Of a DNA stretch of 13,168 nucleotides, positions 1 to 7,561 are shown one piece after another. Under the pieces are notes generated by a model. The model was not told the origin of the DNA, searched no databases, and saw nothing but the letters and a program-made list of their open reading frames with translations. The DNA lies in contig JASLXP010000089.1 in assembly GCA_030740295.1 (NCBI GenBank), forward strand, positions 1 to 13,168, in the 5' to 3' direction. How positions within the stretch are numbered: position 1 is the stretch's first letter; each line of letters starts with the position of its first letter. The position numbers and the translations under genes are program-made. This DNA is from Planctomycetota bacterium. GTDB taxonomy: Bacteria; Planctomycetota; PUPC01; JACPCR01.

Positions 1-276
1 AACCAGCCGGACGAGGAATACGCAAAAGAAAAGATCGGCAGAGCCCGTTTAACCGTTGGTATCGTGTTGGGCGTGTTCCTGCTCGGCATCCTTCTCAAGG
101 TCATCGGCAGTATCAATATCCCAATGCCGCCTGATACCCCGGAGGGTTTCGGTGGCATCAATCAACTGGGGCTGACCCTGTTCCGCAGTTACCTGTATCC
201 GTTCGAAATTATTTCCATCCTTCTGCTCGTAGCTATCGTCGGCGCGGTCATCCTGGCCGCACGCCACCGGCAGTAG
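1..276 (+). CDS. nuoJ: NADH-quinone oxidoreductase subunit J, C-terminal part (5' end outside window)
   Basis: NuoJ is a small membrane subunit of respiratory complex I, in the membrane arm next to NuoK. Frame 1 is open from the first base to a TAG at 274-276, giving 91 residues with no start in view. A charged stretch (NQPDEEYAKEK) is followed by one hydrophobic helix, a Pro/Gly-rich loop (IPMPPDTPEGFGG) and a last helix containing YPFEIISILLLVAIVGAV. That last segment is the typical NuoJ C-terminal signature, in which a Pro-Phe-Glu precedes a leucine-rich helix ending in Gly-Ala-Val. A GTG at 64 could be mistaken for a start, but the upstream codons are clearly NuoJ-like. Gene order with nuoK-L-M-N downstream confirms the assignment. 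Complex I oxidises NADH or another reductant, reduces quinone and pumps ions. Confidence 0.93.
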   Translation, partial: NQPDEEYAKEKIGRARLTVGIVLGVFLLGILLKVIGSINIPMPPDTPEGFGGINQLGLTLFRSYLYPFEIISILLLVAIVGAVILAARHRQ

Positions 277-291
277 CATCATCAATTTTGT

Positions 292-312
292 CCATCAGCC
301 ATTAACCATTCC
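292..312. repeat. Three degenerate heptamers between nuoJ and nuoK
   Basis: CCATCAG, CCATTAA and CCATTCC follow each other in exact 7-base phase and end one base before the nuoK GTG. Read on the other strand they resemble the GGTGAAT heptamers at 10471-10558. Only three imperfect copies exist, so a chance match remains possible. Confidence 0.4.
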
Positions 313-313
313 A

Positions 314-613
314 GTGGACCCCAAAGCTTACTTAACTGTCGCCGCCATCCTGTTTGTCCTCGGCGTTGAGGGTTTCATTCTCAGGCGAAACATGATCATC
401 ATACTGATGAGCGTGGAGCTGATGCTGAACGCGGTCAATCTTACGCTGGTCGCTTTCGCAAGGATGAATCTTGATATGGACGCACACGTTGTGGCGTTTT
501 TTGTCATGGCCCTGGCCGCGGCCGAGAGCTCGGTGGGACTGGCCATTGTGATCGCAGTGTTCCGATTAAAACGCACGGCCAACGTTGATGACATGGCCAT
601 TATGAAAGGTTAG
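314..613 (+). CDS. nuoK: NADH-quinone oxidoreductase subunit K
   Basis: NuoK is the MrpC-like membrane subunit of complex I, linking NuoJ to the NuoN antiporter-like subunit in the proton path. The 99-residue length is normal for the family. Three transmembrane helices are visible (about 5-22, 27-48, 59-84). The family motif RRNMIIILMSVELMLNAVN lies at 24-42, with the conserved Glu at residue 35 in helix 2. The second conserved membrane Glu is at residue 71 in AAAESSVGLA; these match Glu36 and Glu72 of the E. coli protein. The C-terminus DDMAIMKG is also typical. The start is GTG at 314, since family proteins begin just before a Tyr-Leu segment; no Shine-Dalgarno sequence is visible. It lies 37 bases after nuoJ in the same operon. 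Confidence 0.95.
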   Translation: MDPKAYLTVAAILFVLGVEGFILRRNMIIILMSVELMLNAVNLTLVAFARMNLDMDAHVVAFFVMALAAAESSVGLAIVIAVFRLKRTANVDDMAIMKG

Positions 614-624
614 TTCGGAAGTAA

Positions 625-661
625 TTGAGATTTTCACGTCGAGGCTGATTGCCTCTCTCAA
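625..661 (+). other. Possible hairpin in the nuoK-nuoL gap
   Basis: TTGAGA (625-630) can pair with TCTCAA (656-661), and directly inside it GAGGC (641-645) can pair with GCCTC (651-655) over a 5-base loop. Together this is an 11-bp stem with a 10-base bulge on the 5' side only. It ends 14 bases before the nuoL ATG. No T-run follows, so a simple terminator is unlikely. It could influence nuoL translation or mark an mRNA processing site, but this is inference from base pairing alone. Confidence 0.3.
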
Positions 662-675
662 ATAATCGCCAAATC

Positions 676-2697
676 ATGGAAACCGGAATCATCGCACTTA
701 TCCCATTCCTCGTGTTACTCGGGGCCGTATTCAATGGCACGATTGCGCTGCTCCACGCGCACGACGAGGAAACGCCGGACTGCAAAGTCACGTGGATAGG
801 CTGCTTTGCACCCATTCTCTCCTTCATCTTCTCCTGCTGGTCTTTCTGCAAGGTGAAGGGTGGCGCGATACTTACCTGTTACCTCTACAACTGGTTCACT
901 GCCGGCGATGCTGGTTCGGCCGTTGCTATTGATTTTGCGCTGCGCGTGGATGAGCTTACCTCGGTCATGCTGCTGGTGGTCACCGGTGTTGGCTCGCTGA
1001 TTCACATTTACTCGATGGGCTACATGCATGGGGACAAGGGATACGCCCGCTTTTATGCGTACCTGAACCTGTTCATGTTTTTCATGCTCATGCTTGTCAT
1101 GGGCGACAGCATGGTAGTGCTCTTCCTTGGCTGGGAAGGGGTCGGGCTTGCATCCTATCTGCTCATCTCTTTCTGGTGGGAGGACGGGTATAAGGCAGAT
1201 TGCGGAAAGAAAGCGTTCATCGTGAATCGAATTGGTGACCTGGGCTTTCTGCTGGGCATGTTTGCCCTCTTCAGCGTTTTTGGAACGCTGAATATCCACG
1301 GCGTGAAGAAAGACAGCCCCAGCCTCCATGAAAGTGTGACCGCCCAGGCGGCCAAGATTGAGAACAGGGATGTCTTCCGACCGAATGCCGATCCGGAAAT
1401 CGTGCCTCATGGCGTGTTCAAGGGCTGGCGGTACGCCAATGTATTCACACTCGCGGCTCTGTTGCTTTTCCTTGGCGCGTGTGGAAAGTCGGCCCAAATC
1501 CCTCTCTTTGTCTGGCTGCCTGATGCCATGGCCGGGCCGACGCCTGTCAGCGCGCTGATCCATGCCGCGACGATGGTCACCGCCGGTGTCTACATGGTGG
1601 CTCGCATGGGCTTTCTATACTCGCAGTCCACCGCGGCGATGGCCGTCGTCGCATGTGTGGGTGCCCTGACCGCGCTGATAGCCGCATCGATGGGGCTCGT
1701 GCAGAACGACATCAAGAAAGTCCTGGCCTACTCGACCGTCAGCCAGCTCGGTTTCATGTTCATCGCGGTTGGGGTGGGCGCTTATTCGACCGGCATCTTT
1801 CATTTGTTCACCCACGCATTCTTCAAGGCCTGCCTGTTCCTTGGCGCAGGCTCTGTCATCCACGGCATGCATCACGAACAGGACATCCGAAAGATGGGTG
1901 GTCTGAAGGAATTCATGCCGCATACATATTGGACGTTCCTGCTGTCCAGTATCGCCATCGCCGGGATCTTCCCGTTCGCCGGCTTCTTCAGTAAAGATCA
2001 CATCATGCTGATGGCCTTCTCATCCAATACGCTCGGCCATCTCGGCAAGTTCCTCTGGGGGGTTGCGTTCATCGCGGCGGGTATGACTGCCTTCTACATG
2101 TTCCGGCTGGTCTTCCTCACCTTCCACGGACAATGCCGTGCGGAGCGCAAAGTCCAGCATCACATTCATGAATCACCTTTCAGCATGGTTTCCGTGCTGT
2201 GGCTGCTGGCGATTGGCTCGGTGCTGGTGGGGCTGTTTGGACGCCATCACGGCGACCCGTTCGGCGCTTATGTGGATCAGGCCGTTCATGGTCACGAAGC
2301 CCATCCGAGTGGAAGTCTCGCACTGCTGATGGCCGTCGCCTCAGTGCTTTGGGCGCTTGCCTGGATTCTCGCGGCCAAGCATTTTTATCTGGACAATCCG
2401 GAAAAACCGAAAGAGGTCGCGGAAGAATACGACCAGGCATATCAGCTTCTGAATGAAAAGTTTTACGTCGATACCCTCTACGATGGAGGCATCGTGCAGC
2501 CCATCTGGGCCGCGGCCAAGGGCTTCCTTTTCAAGATTGTTGACGTCAAAGTGATCGACGGGGTCATCAATGCCCTGGGTGTTTTTGTCAGACTCGTGGG
2601 TGAGATTCTTCGCATATTCCACACCGGCGCAGTGCGTACTTATGTCGCATTCCTGCTGTTCGGCGCGATTGTTTTCATGTGGCTCATGGTTTCCTGA
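676..2697 (+). CDS. nuoL: NADH-quinone oxidoreductase subunit L
   Basis: NuoL is the distal antiporter-like proton-pumping subunit of complex I and carries the long lateral helix. I use the ATG at 676 (673 aa, METGIIALIPFLVLLGAVFNG), because family members start just before this first helix; a TTG at 649 would add nine unlikely residues. The core motif FLGWEGVGLASYLL contains the key Glu154. NRIGDLGF holds Asp188. GKSAQIPLFVWLPDAMAGPTP starts with Lys271 after its Gly and is followed by SALIHAATMVTAGVY. NDIKKVLAYSTVSQLGF and THAFFKACLF contain further conserved lysines, and FFSKDHIM follows. The last 100 residues (KFYVDTLYDGG onward) fit the lateral helix and final membrane segment. The loop at about 207-255 is longer than I recall for E. 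coli. It lies 62 bases after nuoK and 9 before nuoM. Confidence 0.96.
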   Translation: METGIIALIPFLVLLGAVFNGTIALLHAHDEETPDCKVTWIGCFAPILSFIFSCWSFCKVKGGAILTCYLYNWFTAGDAGSAVAIDFALRVDELTSVMLLVVTGVGSLIHIYSMGYMHGDKGYARFYAYLNLFMFFMLMLVMGDSMVVLFLGWEGVGLASYLLISFWWEDGYKADCGKKAFIVNRIGDLGFLLGMFALFSVFGTLNIHGVKKDSPSLHESVTAQAAKIENRDVFRPNADPEIVPHGVFKGWRYANVFTLAALLLFLGACGKSAQIPLFVWLPDAMAGPTPVSALIHAATMVTAGVYMVARMGFLYSQSTAAMAVVACVGALTALIAASMGLVQNDIKKVLAYSTVSQLGFMFIAVGVGAYSTGIFHLFTHAFFKACLFLGAGSVIHGMHHEQDIRKMGGLKEFMPHTYWTFLLSSIAIAGIFPFAGFFSKDHIMLMAFSSNTLGHLGKFLWGVAFIAAGMTAFYMFRLVFLTFHGQCRAERKVQHHIHESPFSMVSVLWLLAIGSVLVGLFGRHHGDPFGAYVDQAVHGHEAHPSGSLALLMAVASVLWALAWILAAKHFYLDNPEKPKEVAEEYDQAYQLLNEKFYVDTLYDGGIVQPIWAAAKGFLFKIVDVKVIDGVINALGVFVRLVGEILRIFHTGAVRTYVAFLLFGAIVFMWLMVS

Positions 2698-2706
2698 GAG
2701 TTCCAA

Positions 2707-4278
2707 GTGCTTTTATCTTTTCTGACGTTATTGCCGGCTGTTGGAGCGATTGCGCTGTTCATGTCGCCGGACCGTAAAGGGCGTGAGCTGATGTACACGG
2801 CGCTTGCCGTGTCGGGCTTCACCTTTCTCGGCAGTCTCTACTTTTTCTTCACGTTCATGAACAGTGAAAGCGGATTCCAGTTTGGACTCGACAGGCCGCT
2901 TGCCTGGATACCGTCACTGGGGATCAGTTGGCAGGTGGGTCTGGACGGCATCAGCATCCTGCTCTATGTGCTCACGACACTCATAACGCCCTTGGCGATT
3001 CTCTCCGCGGACAGCCACATTAAGGAACGCAAAAATCTCTTCTACGGCATGATGCTGGTGCTCGAGACTGCGATGCTTGGCGCACTCATCTCCCTCGACC
3101 TGTTCATGTTTTATGTGTTCTGGGAGCTGATGCTGATCCCGATGTATTTCATCATCGGTCTGTGGGGCGGGCCCAGGCGGATTTACGCAACCGTAAAGTT
3201 CTTCCTGTTCACCATGGCCGGGTCGTTGCCGATGTTCCTGGCCATCCTTTACGTGTACTGGAAATACAAGACGCAGTTCTATCCAGGCGGGGAGGCATTC
3301 GTCCTGAATTGGATTGAACTCAGTCAACTCGACCTGAAAGCCCCCGAACAGCTTTATCTCTTCCTGGCTTTTGCGATCAGCTTCGCGGTAAAAGTACCGA
3401 TGTTCCCATTGCACACTTGGCTGCCGGATGCGCACGTCGAAGCGCCCACTGCCGGCAGTATTATCCTTGCCGGCGTGCTGCTGAAAATGGGCGGATACGG
3501 GTTCCTGCGTTACGGACTTCTTCTGTTCCCGGGGGCGGCAATGGCCATGGCGCCGATGATGATGACGTTGTGCGTCGTCGGGGTCATCTACGGGGCCCTG
3601 GTGGCGATGGTTCAGAGCGATATTAAAAGCTTGATTGCCTATTCATCGGTGAGCCACATGGCTATGGTCATGCTCGGGATTTTCTCGCTGACGACCACCG
3701 GGATTCAGGGCGGAATCTACCAAATGCTGGCGCACGGCTTTTCAACCGGAGCGCTCTTCCTGCTGGTGGGATTTGTTTATGACCGCCGACACACACGCAA
3801 GATTACTGATTACGGCGGCATCGCCAAGGTCATGCCGTGGTATGCGGCCGCGTTTCTGGTCACCACTTTCGCCTCCATTGGCCTGCCGGGCACGAACGGC
3901 TTTGTTGGCGAGTTCCTGATTCTGATAGGCACTTTCCAGGCGAGCCCGTTTATCGCAGGGGGAGCAGGGCTCGGCGTTATTCTTGGGGCCTGGTACATGC
4001 TGAGGATGTATCGGCACGTCTTCCATGGCGAGATCACTGTCGAAGAAAACCAGGGCCTCGAAGACATGACCGTCTACGAACGCTGGAATGTCGCGCCTTT
4101 CATCCTGTTTATCATTCTGATGGGAGTGTTCCCGCAGCCTTTTTTGAAAATGACAGAGAGCTCAGTGCAGAAGCTAGTTGGAATCATCAACAGTGAACGA
4201 ACAGTGGTGGCTGAGAAGAATGCCATCAAGCAGAAACTCGTGGTCAGCGATAGTGCAACCACTGCAAGCGTAGATTAA
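2707..4278 (+). CDS. nuoM: NADH-quinone oxidoreductase subunit M
   Basis: NuoM is the middle antiporter-like proton-pumping subunit of the complex I membrane arm. The protein has 523 residues, close to the usual 480-520. VFWELMLIPMYFIIGLWGG holds the key Glu140. FAVKVPMFPLHTWLPDAHVEAP holds Lys229 and the discontinuous helix, and GVLLKMGGYG holds Lys260. SDIKSLIAYSSVSHM, QMLAHGFSTGALF and LPGTNGFVGEF (Glu402 region) are further family signatures. The start is GTG at 2707, nine bases after the nuoL stop; the purine-rich GAGAG before it is a weak ribosome binding site. The C-terminus carries about 30 mostly polar residues after the last helix (SERTVVAEKNAIKQ onward), somewhat longer than I expect. 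It is 4 bases from nuoN, so the two are probably translationally coupled. Confidence 0.96.
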   Translation: MLLSFLTLLPAVGAIALFMSPDRKGRELMYTALAVSGFTFLGSLYFFFTFMNSESGFQFGLDRPLAWIPSLGISWQVGLDGISILLYVLTTLITPLAILSADSHIKERKNLFYGMMLVLETAMLGALISLDLFMFYVFWELMLIPMYFIIGLWGGPRRIYATVKFFLFTMAGSLPMFLAILYVYWKYKTQFYPGGEAFVLNWIELSQLDLKAPEQLYLFLAFAISFAVKVPMFPLHTWLPDAHVEAPTAGSIILAGVLLKMGGYGFLRYGLLLFPGAAMAMAPMMMTLCVVGVIYGALVAMVQSDIKSLIAYSSVSHMAMVMLGIFSLTTTGIQGGIYQMLAHGFSTGALFLLVGFVYDRRHTRKITDYGGIAKVMPWYAAAFLVTTFASIGLPGTNGFVGEFLILIGTFQASPFIAGGAGLGVILGAWYMLRMYRHVFHGEITVEENQGLEDMTVYERWNVAPFILFIILMGVFPQPFLKMTESSVQKLVGIINSERTVVAEKNAIKQKLVVSDSATTASVD

Positions 4279-4282
4279 GAAC

Positions 4283-5824
4283 ATGCAAGACCTCATTCGG
4301 GCTGCCCCAATCCTGGTAGTCGCTCTTACTGGAATCGTCCTTCTTATCCTCGATGCGTTTTCATCGGAAACGCCGGACGAAGAGGGGCATTTCCACATCA
4401 CCGTCGGCATATTCGGCCTTGCCCTGTCCCTCGTCCTGTGCCTGATGGCGTGGGGCAAACCGGGCGATACCACCTTCTTCGCCGGCTTGGGGAAGATGGA
4501 CAAGTACGCGGTCTTCCTCAACATCACCTTCCTCTTCGGGGCCGGATTGACCATGCTGGTGTCGGCAGATTACCTCTGCAAATTTGATGTGGAGGTCGGC
4601 GAGTTTTATTCGCTGCTGCTCTTCGCCACATCCGGCATGATGATCATGGTTTCGACAACGAACATGCTGATCATCTTTCTCGGGCTGGAGGTGATGTCCC
4701 TGGCGTTTTACATCCTGTGCGGTTACCTGCGTGCGAGGCCTAAATCGATTGAGGCGTCGATGAAGTACTTCCTCATGGGCGCTTTCGCCACTGGCATCGT
4801 TTTTTATGGAATCGTCCTTCTTTACGGCATCAGCGGCCCCATCGGAAAGCTGACGCAGCCACTGGCGAAGCCGACCCTGGATGTGGCAGTCTTTTCTACA
4901 TACGTTTCCCAGGGCATCGAAAAGGCAGGCGGTTTCGATTCGCTGCCAAACCATTCAGTTCTGATGCTGGGTGTCGCGCTGTTAGTCATCGGCTTCGGTT
5001 TCAAGGTGGCCTCTGTGCCTTTCCACATGTGGGCCCCCGATGTATACGAGGGCGCGCCGACCACCATCACCGGCTTCATGGCAACCGGAGTTAAAGCCGC
5101 CGCTTTTGGAGCCTTTGTCCGCATCTTTGCCTCGTCCATGCTGCCGTTGAAAGATCAGTGGCATCAGGCCATCTGGTGGCTTGCTGTGCTTTCAATGTTT
5201 GGCGGCAACCTCATCGCCATCACTCAGACGAATATCAAACGCATGATGGCCTATTCGAGTATTGCCCACGCGGGCTACATGCTCATTGGCCTCTGCTCGC
5301 TGGGTCCCGATTCATCCTCTGCCGCAGCGATCCTCTACTATCTCGTCGCTTACGCTTTCATGAACCTCGGGGCGTTTGCCGTCATCTCATTTCTTGAAAC
5401 AAAGGAAGGACGCGGCCTCAGCCTGGATGAATACTCCGGTCTCGGTATGAAGTATCCGGCGCTGTGCGCGGCGCTGGCGCTGTTCATGCTTTCTCTCGGC
5501 GGCATTCCTCCGACCGCAGGTTTCATGGGCAAGTTTTATGTTTTCCGCGCGGCCATCATTTCCGGCGAATATACACTGGCCGGCCTCGGAATCTTGAGCA
5601 GCCTGATTTCCCTTTACTACTACCTCCGAGTTCTCGTCCGGGCCTACATGGATAAATCAGTCGCTCCCGACGAGCATCTCCCCGTCCCCAGCACTTTCCT
5701 GAAAGTAGCGACCGGAGTGGCAGTGGTCGGCACACTCTGGCTGGGCTTCGGCCCGAACATCGGCTTTGGCGTCGAAGATATCTGGCAGTGGGCCATCCTG
5801 TCGCAAAGCCAGATCATGTGGTAG
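4283..5824 (+). CDS. nuoN: NADH-quinone oxidoreductase subunit N
   Basis: NuoN is the antiporter-like subunit nearest the quinone-binding arm of complex I. The protein has 513 residues, a normal length. GLEVMSLAFYILCGYLRA holds the key Glu136. SMKYFLMGAFATG holds Lys161, GFKVASVPFHMWAPDVYEGAPT holds Lys241, and FMATGVKAAAF holds Lys271, matching the conserved E. coli charges Glu133, Lys158, Lys217 and Lys247. TNIKRMMAYSSIAHAGYML and GGIPPTAGFMGKFYVF are further family motifs. The start is ATG at 4283, four bases after the nuoM stop, with only a weak purine run as ribosome binding site. This is the last gene of the operon. Its TAG stop lies a few bases before a large inverted repeat block that may end transcription. 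Confidence 0.96.
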   Translation: MQDLIRAAPILVVALTGIVLLILDAFSSETPDEEGHFHITVGIFGLALSLVLCLMAWGKPGDTTFFAGLGKMDKYAVFLNITFLFGAGLTMLVSADYLCKFDVEVGEFYSLLLFATSGMMIMVSTTNMLIIFLGLEVMSLAFYILCGYLRARPKSIEASMKYFLMGAFATGIVFYGIVLLYGISGPIGKLTQPLAKPTLDVAVFSTYVSQGIEKAGGFDSLPNHSVLMLGVALLVIGFGFKVASVPFHMWAPDVYEGAPTTITGFMATGVKAAAFGAFVRIFASSMLPLKDQWHQAIWWLAVLSMFGGNLIAITQTNIKRMMAYSSIAHAGYMLIGLCSLGPDSSSAAAILYYLVAYAFMNLGAFAVISFLETKEGRGLSLDEYSGLGMKYPALCAALALFMLSLGGIPPTAGFMGKFYVFRAAIISGEYTLAGLGILSSLISLYYYLRVLVRAYMDKSVAPDEHLPVPSTFLKVATGVAVVGTLWLGFGPNIGFGVEDIWQWAILSQSQIMW

Positions 5825-5830
5825 CAGCGT

Positions 5831-5951
5831 GCAGCGGATGAAGAGGGCCGCGGATAAAACCAAGAAAAGGGCCACGGATAAAGAGGGCCACGGATGAAAG
5901 GGCCACGGATAAAACCAGAAAAGGCCACGGACAAAGAGGGCCGCGGATAAA
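5831..5951 (+). repeat. Left arm of inverted repeat block (GGCCACGGATGAA units)
   Basis: Six units of the pattern GGCC-A/G-CGGAT-A/G-AA start at 5846, 5870, 5886, 5901, 5923 and 5939. A degenerate unit, GCAGCGGATGAAGAGG, precedes them at 5831. Spacings are 24, 16, 15, 22 and 16 bases. The longer ones contain an extra AAAACCAAGAAAA-type insert, so the array is imperfect and has diverged. It starts seven bases after the nuoN stop. Confidence 0.92.
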
Positions 5952-5971
5952 ACTAAAGACTTTGCGTTTCT

Positions 5972-6054
5972 CTTCATCCGTGGCCCTCTTCATCCGTGGC
6001 CCTCTTCATCCGTGGCCCTCTTCATCCGTGGCCTGACCTTGTTCATCCGCGGCC
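5972..6054 (-). repeat. Right arm of inverted repeat block (same unit, opposite strand)
   Basis: The 16-base unit CTTCATCCGTGGCCCT occurs three times exactly and in phase (5972-5987, 5988-6003, 6004-6019). A shortened copy lies at 6020-6033 and a variant, GTTCATCCGCGGCC, at 6041-6054. This is the reverse complement of the left-arm unit. The 18 bases at 5881-5898 pair perfectly with 5973-5990, and equally with the next two copies, so several alternative hairpins are possible. The last unit overlaps the end of the SDR gene and includes its TGA. Being the only sequence between two converging genes, the block may act as a two-way terminator; that role is inference. Confidence 0.92.
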
Positions 6055-6774
6055 GATGTATTCCTGTTCGACAGGCAGGACGATAGCCTCGAGCACATTC
6101 ACATGCGGCGGCGCGGCGGCCATGGTGACTGCCGTCATCGCGAGTTCGTCCACTGTCATCATCGGCTCCTGATCCATTGGCATGTCACTCGCGTTCCGGC
6201 GCTCGGTCACTGTGTTGCCGGGATGCAGCGCGCTGGCAACCACGCCGAAGGCACGGCCTTCAAGTGCTGTGGACTTGGTCAATCCCACCAGGCCGTGCTT
6301 GGAAGTGGCGTAGGGTGCAGCATTCATACGTGGCATCTGTGCTGAGATGCTGCCGATATTGAGGATGCGACCGCCGCGCTGCTTCTTCATGATTTTCATT
6401 GCCTCGCGACTGCAAAGAAACGGGCCGGTGAGATTGACGCCGATCACCTTCTGCCAGGTTTCTAACGAAAGCTCTTCAAGGGGGCCTCCATCGAACACGC
6501 CGGAATTATTCACGAGGATGTCCACCCGTCCGAACACATCCATCGTCCTGGCAAAGAGCGCGGCCACCTGTTCTTCATCGGTAACGTCGGTCCGCACAAC
6601 CAGAACTTCCACGCCCTGGGGCCGAAGCTCCTCGGCGGCGGCGTTCAGGTTTTCCTCTTTTCGAGAGGCGATCACCAGCTTCGCTCCCTCACGACCAAAG
6701 GCACGGGCGATGCCCTTTCCGATGCCGGTACCGGCGCCGGTGATGATGGCGATTTTGTCTTTGAGCAGCTCCAT
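6043..6774 (-). CDS. Short-chain dehydrogenase/reductase (SDR), NAD(P)-dependent
   Basis: This is a soluble oxidoreductase of the classical SDR family; the substrate is unknown. The start is the ATG at 6774-6772 (243 aa), because AAGGAG lies five bases upstream; a GTG at 6810 would overlap the previous gene and lacks support. The Rossmann motif TGAGTGIG is at 12-19, with SRKEEN at 37-42 following beta-2, where Arg38 could favour NADP. NNSG is at 89-92. The catalytic tetrad is Asn114 (GVNLTG), Ser142 (NIGSIS), Tyr155 and Lys159 (PYATSK). HPGNTVTE at 184-191 is the usual PG motif region. The C-terminus IVLPVEQEYIGRG is typical of sugar, alcohol or 3-ketoacyl reductase-like SDRs. It is the third gene of the C45-NAT-SDR operon. 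Its stop codon lies inside a repeat unit shared with the adjacent array. Confidence 0.93.
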   Translation of the reverse strand: MELLKDKIAIITGAGTGIGKGIARAFGREGAKLVIASRKEENLNAAAEELRPQGVEVLVVRTDVTDEEQVAALFARTMDVFGRVDILVNNSGVFDGGPLEELSLETWQKVIGVNLTGPFLCSREAMKIMKKQRGGRILNIGSISAQMPRMNAAPYATSKHGLVGLTKSTALEGRAFGVVASALHPGNTVTERRNASDMPMDQEPMMTVDELAMTAVTMAAAPPHVNVLEAIVLPVEQEYIGRG

Positions 6775-6779
6775 TTCTT

Positions 6780-6785
6780 CTCCTT
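6780..6785 (-). promoter_or_regulatory. Shine-Dalgarno site of the SDR gene
   Basis: On the - strand AAGGAG lies five bases before the ATG at 6774 and directly after the stop codon of the upstream gene. It decides the start of the SDR gene and suggests translation by the same or re-initiating ribosomes. Confidence 0.8.
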
Positions 6786-6787
6786 CT

Positions 6788-7561
6788 TCAGTTGGTAATC
6801 TCAAATGCACGGGCGGTCAACACCGGATCAATCCCAAATATCTCATTCACAAACTCCGGCGCTTCCTCCACAGTGAGCTCCCTTTCTACTGTCTCGGCTT
6901 CAGTACGAGTCTGATAGCTGAGGCCCTGTAGATAATGTTGGCGGCCTTCTATGATTCGCGTGACCAGCGGATACTCCATCATGTCGAAATCAAAGCTCTT
7001 CTCCCAATGCATGAGAAACGCATCATTTTCAACCGGCTCGGTTTTGATGGTGAACCGATGCTTCCTTGAGCCCCTGAAGGTAGTGTATGCCTCGAAAAGG
7101 TTTTCTTCCGTTGGCAAGAGCTCGAAAGTATTGAGTGCCGTTCTGATTTTCGTCGTCGAGGCACATTTCATCAGAATCGGATCGAAAACGAGAAATCCGA
7201 TATCGAGCAGCCAGTTCTCTGAATCCGCTTCGCACACGAGCGCGCAGTGGGTGTTCTCTCCATACCTGCGGTCACCCATGACGAGATGTGCATTCAGTCC
7301 AAGATGCTCCAGTGTTTTGTGGGCCAGCCAGGTGAGCGAAAAACAGGTGCCGCCCGTGCCGGATTCCAGAAGATCCGTAACCATGATCTCGGGGGTTCGA
7401 AGCACGCACCCATGCTCGGCAAACGACAGAATCTTCGTGACGTTCTCGTAGTTGATTCCTTGAAATGCAGCGAGGAACTCTCGGAGAAACTGAACACTGT
7501 TCGATGGGCTGGGAATTCCGGCGGCCTTGACGAATTCAACCACGGCCTGCGCTTCGGTCAT
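6788..7561 (-). CDS. Arylamine N-acetyltransferase (NAT) family protein
   Basis: NAT enzymes use a Cys-His-Asp triad to move an acyl group from CoA to an amine; relatives such as RifF of rifamycin synthesis form amide bonds on polyketides. The start is the ATG at 7561, which overlaps the upstream stop as ATGA and gives 257 residues, a normal NAT length. The expected triad is visible: Cys73 in GTGGTCFSLTWLAHKTLEHLG, His105 in NTHCALVCE, and Asp120 in NWLLDIGF. The N-terminal helix region FLAAFQGINYENV and the C-terminal EFVNEIFGID also fit the family. The active-site surroundings are unusual: the common RGG-x-C is GTGGTC here, and the common DVGFG is DIGFLVFDP. It may therefore use an unusual acyl donor or acceptor, or even have thiol hydrolase activity. 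A real acetylation of arylamines is not shown by the sequence. Confidence 0.75.
   Translation of the reverse strand: MTEAQAVVEFVKAAGIPSPSNSVQFLREFLAAFQGINYENVTKILSFAEHGCVLRTPEIMVTDLLESGTGGTCFSLTWLAHKTLEHLGLNAHLVMGDRRYGENTHCALVCEADSENWLLDIGFLVFDPILMKCASTTKIRTALNTFELLPTEENLFEAYTTFRGSRKHRFTIKTEPVENDAFLMHWEKSFDFDMMEYPLVTRIIEGRQHYLQGLSYQTRTEAETVERELTVEEAPEFVNEIFGIDPVLTARAFEITN

Noticed and set aside
715..1563. Long open frame (282 codons) on the - strand inside nuoL
   Set aside because: Low-complexity, charged composition and complete overlap with the well-conserved nuoL; a shadow of its codon bias.
5644..5977. Two open frames on the - strand running through the repeat block, with tandem IRGPF/YPWPF-like peptides
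   Set aside because: They overlap the end of nuoN, and the repeated peptides are just the translated DNA repeat; no ribosome binding site or family resemblance.
5831..6054. CRISPR array
   Set aside because: Units are directly abutting or a few bases apart, without unique 30-base spacers, and no cas genes are nearby.
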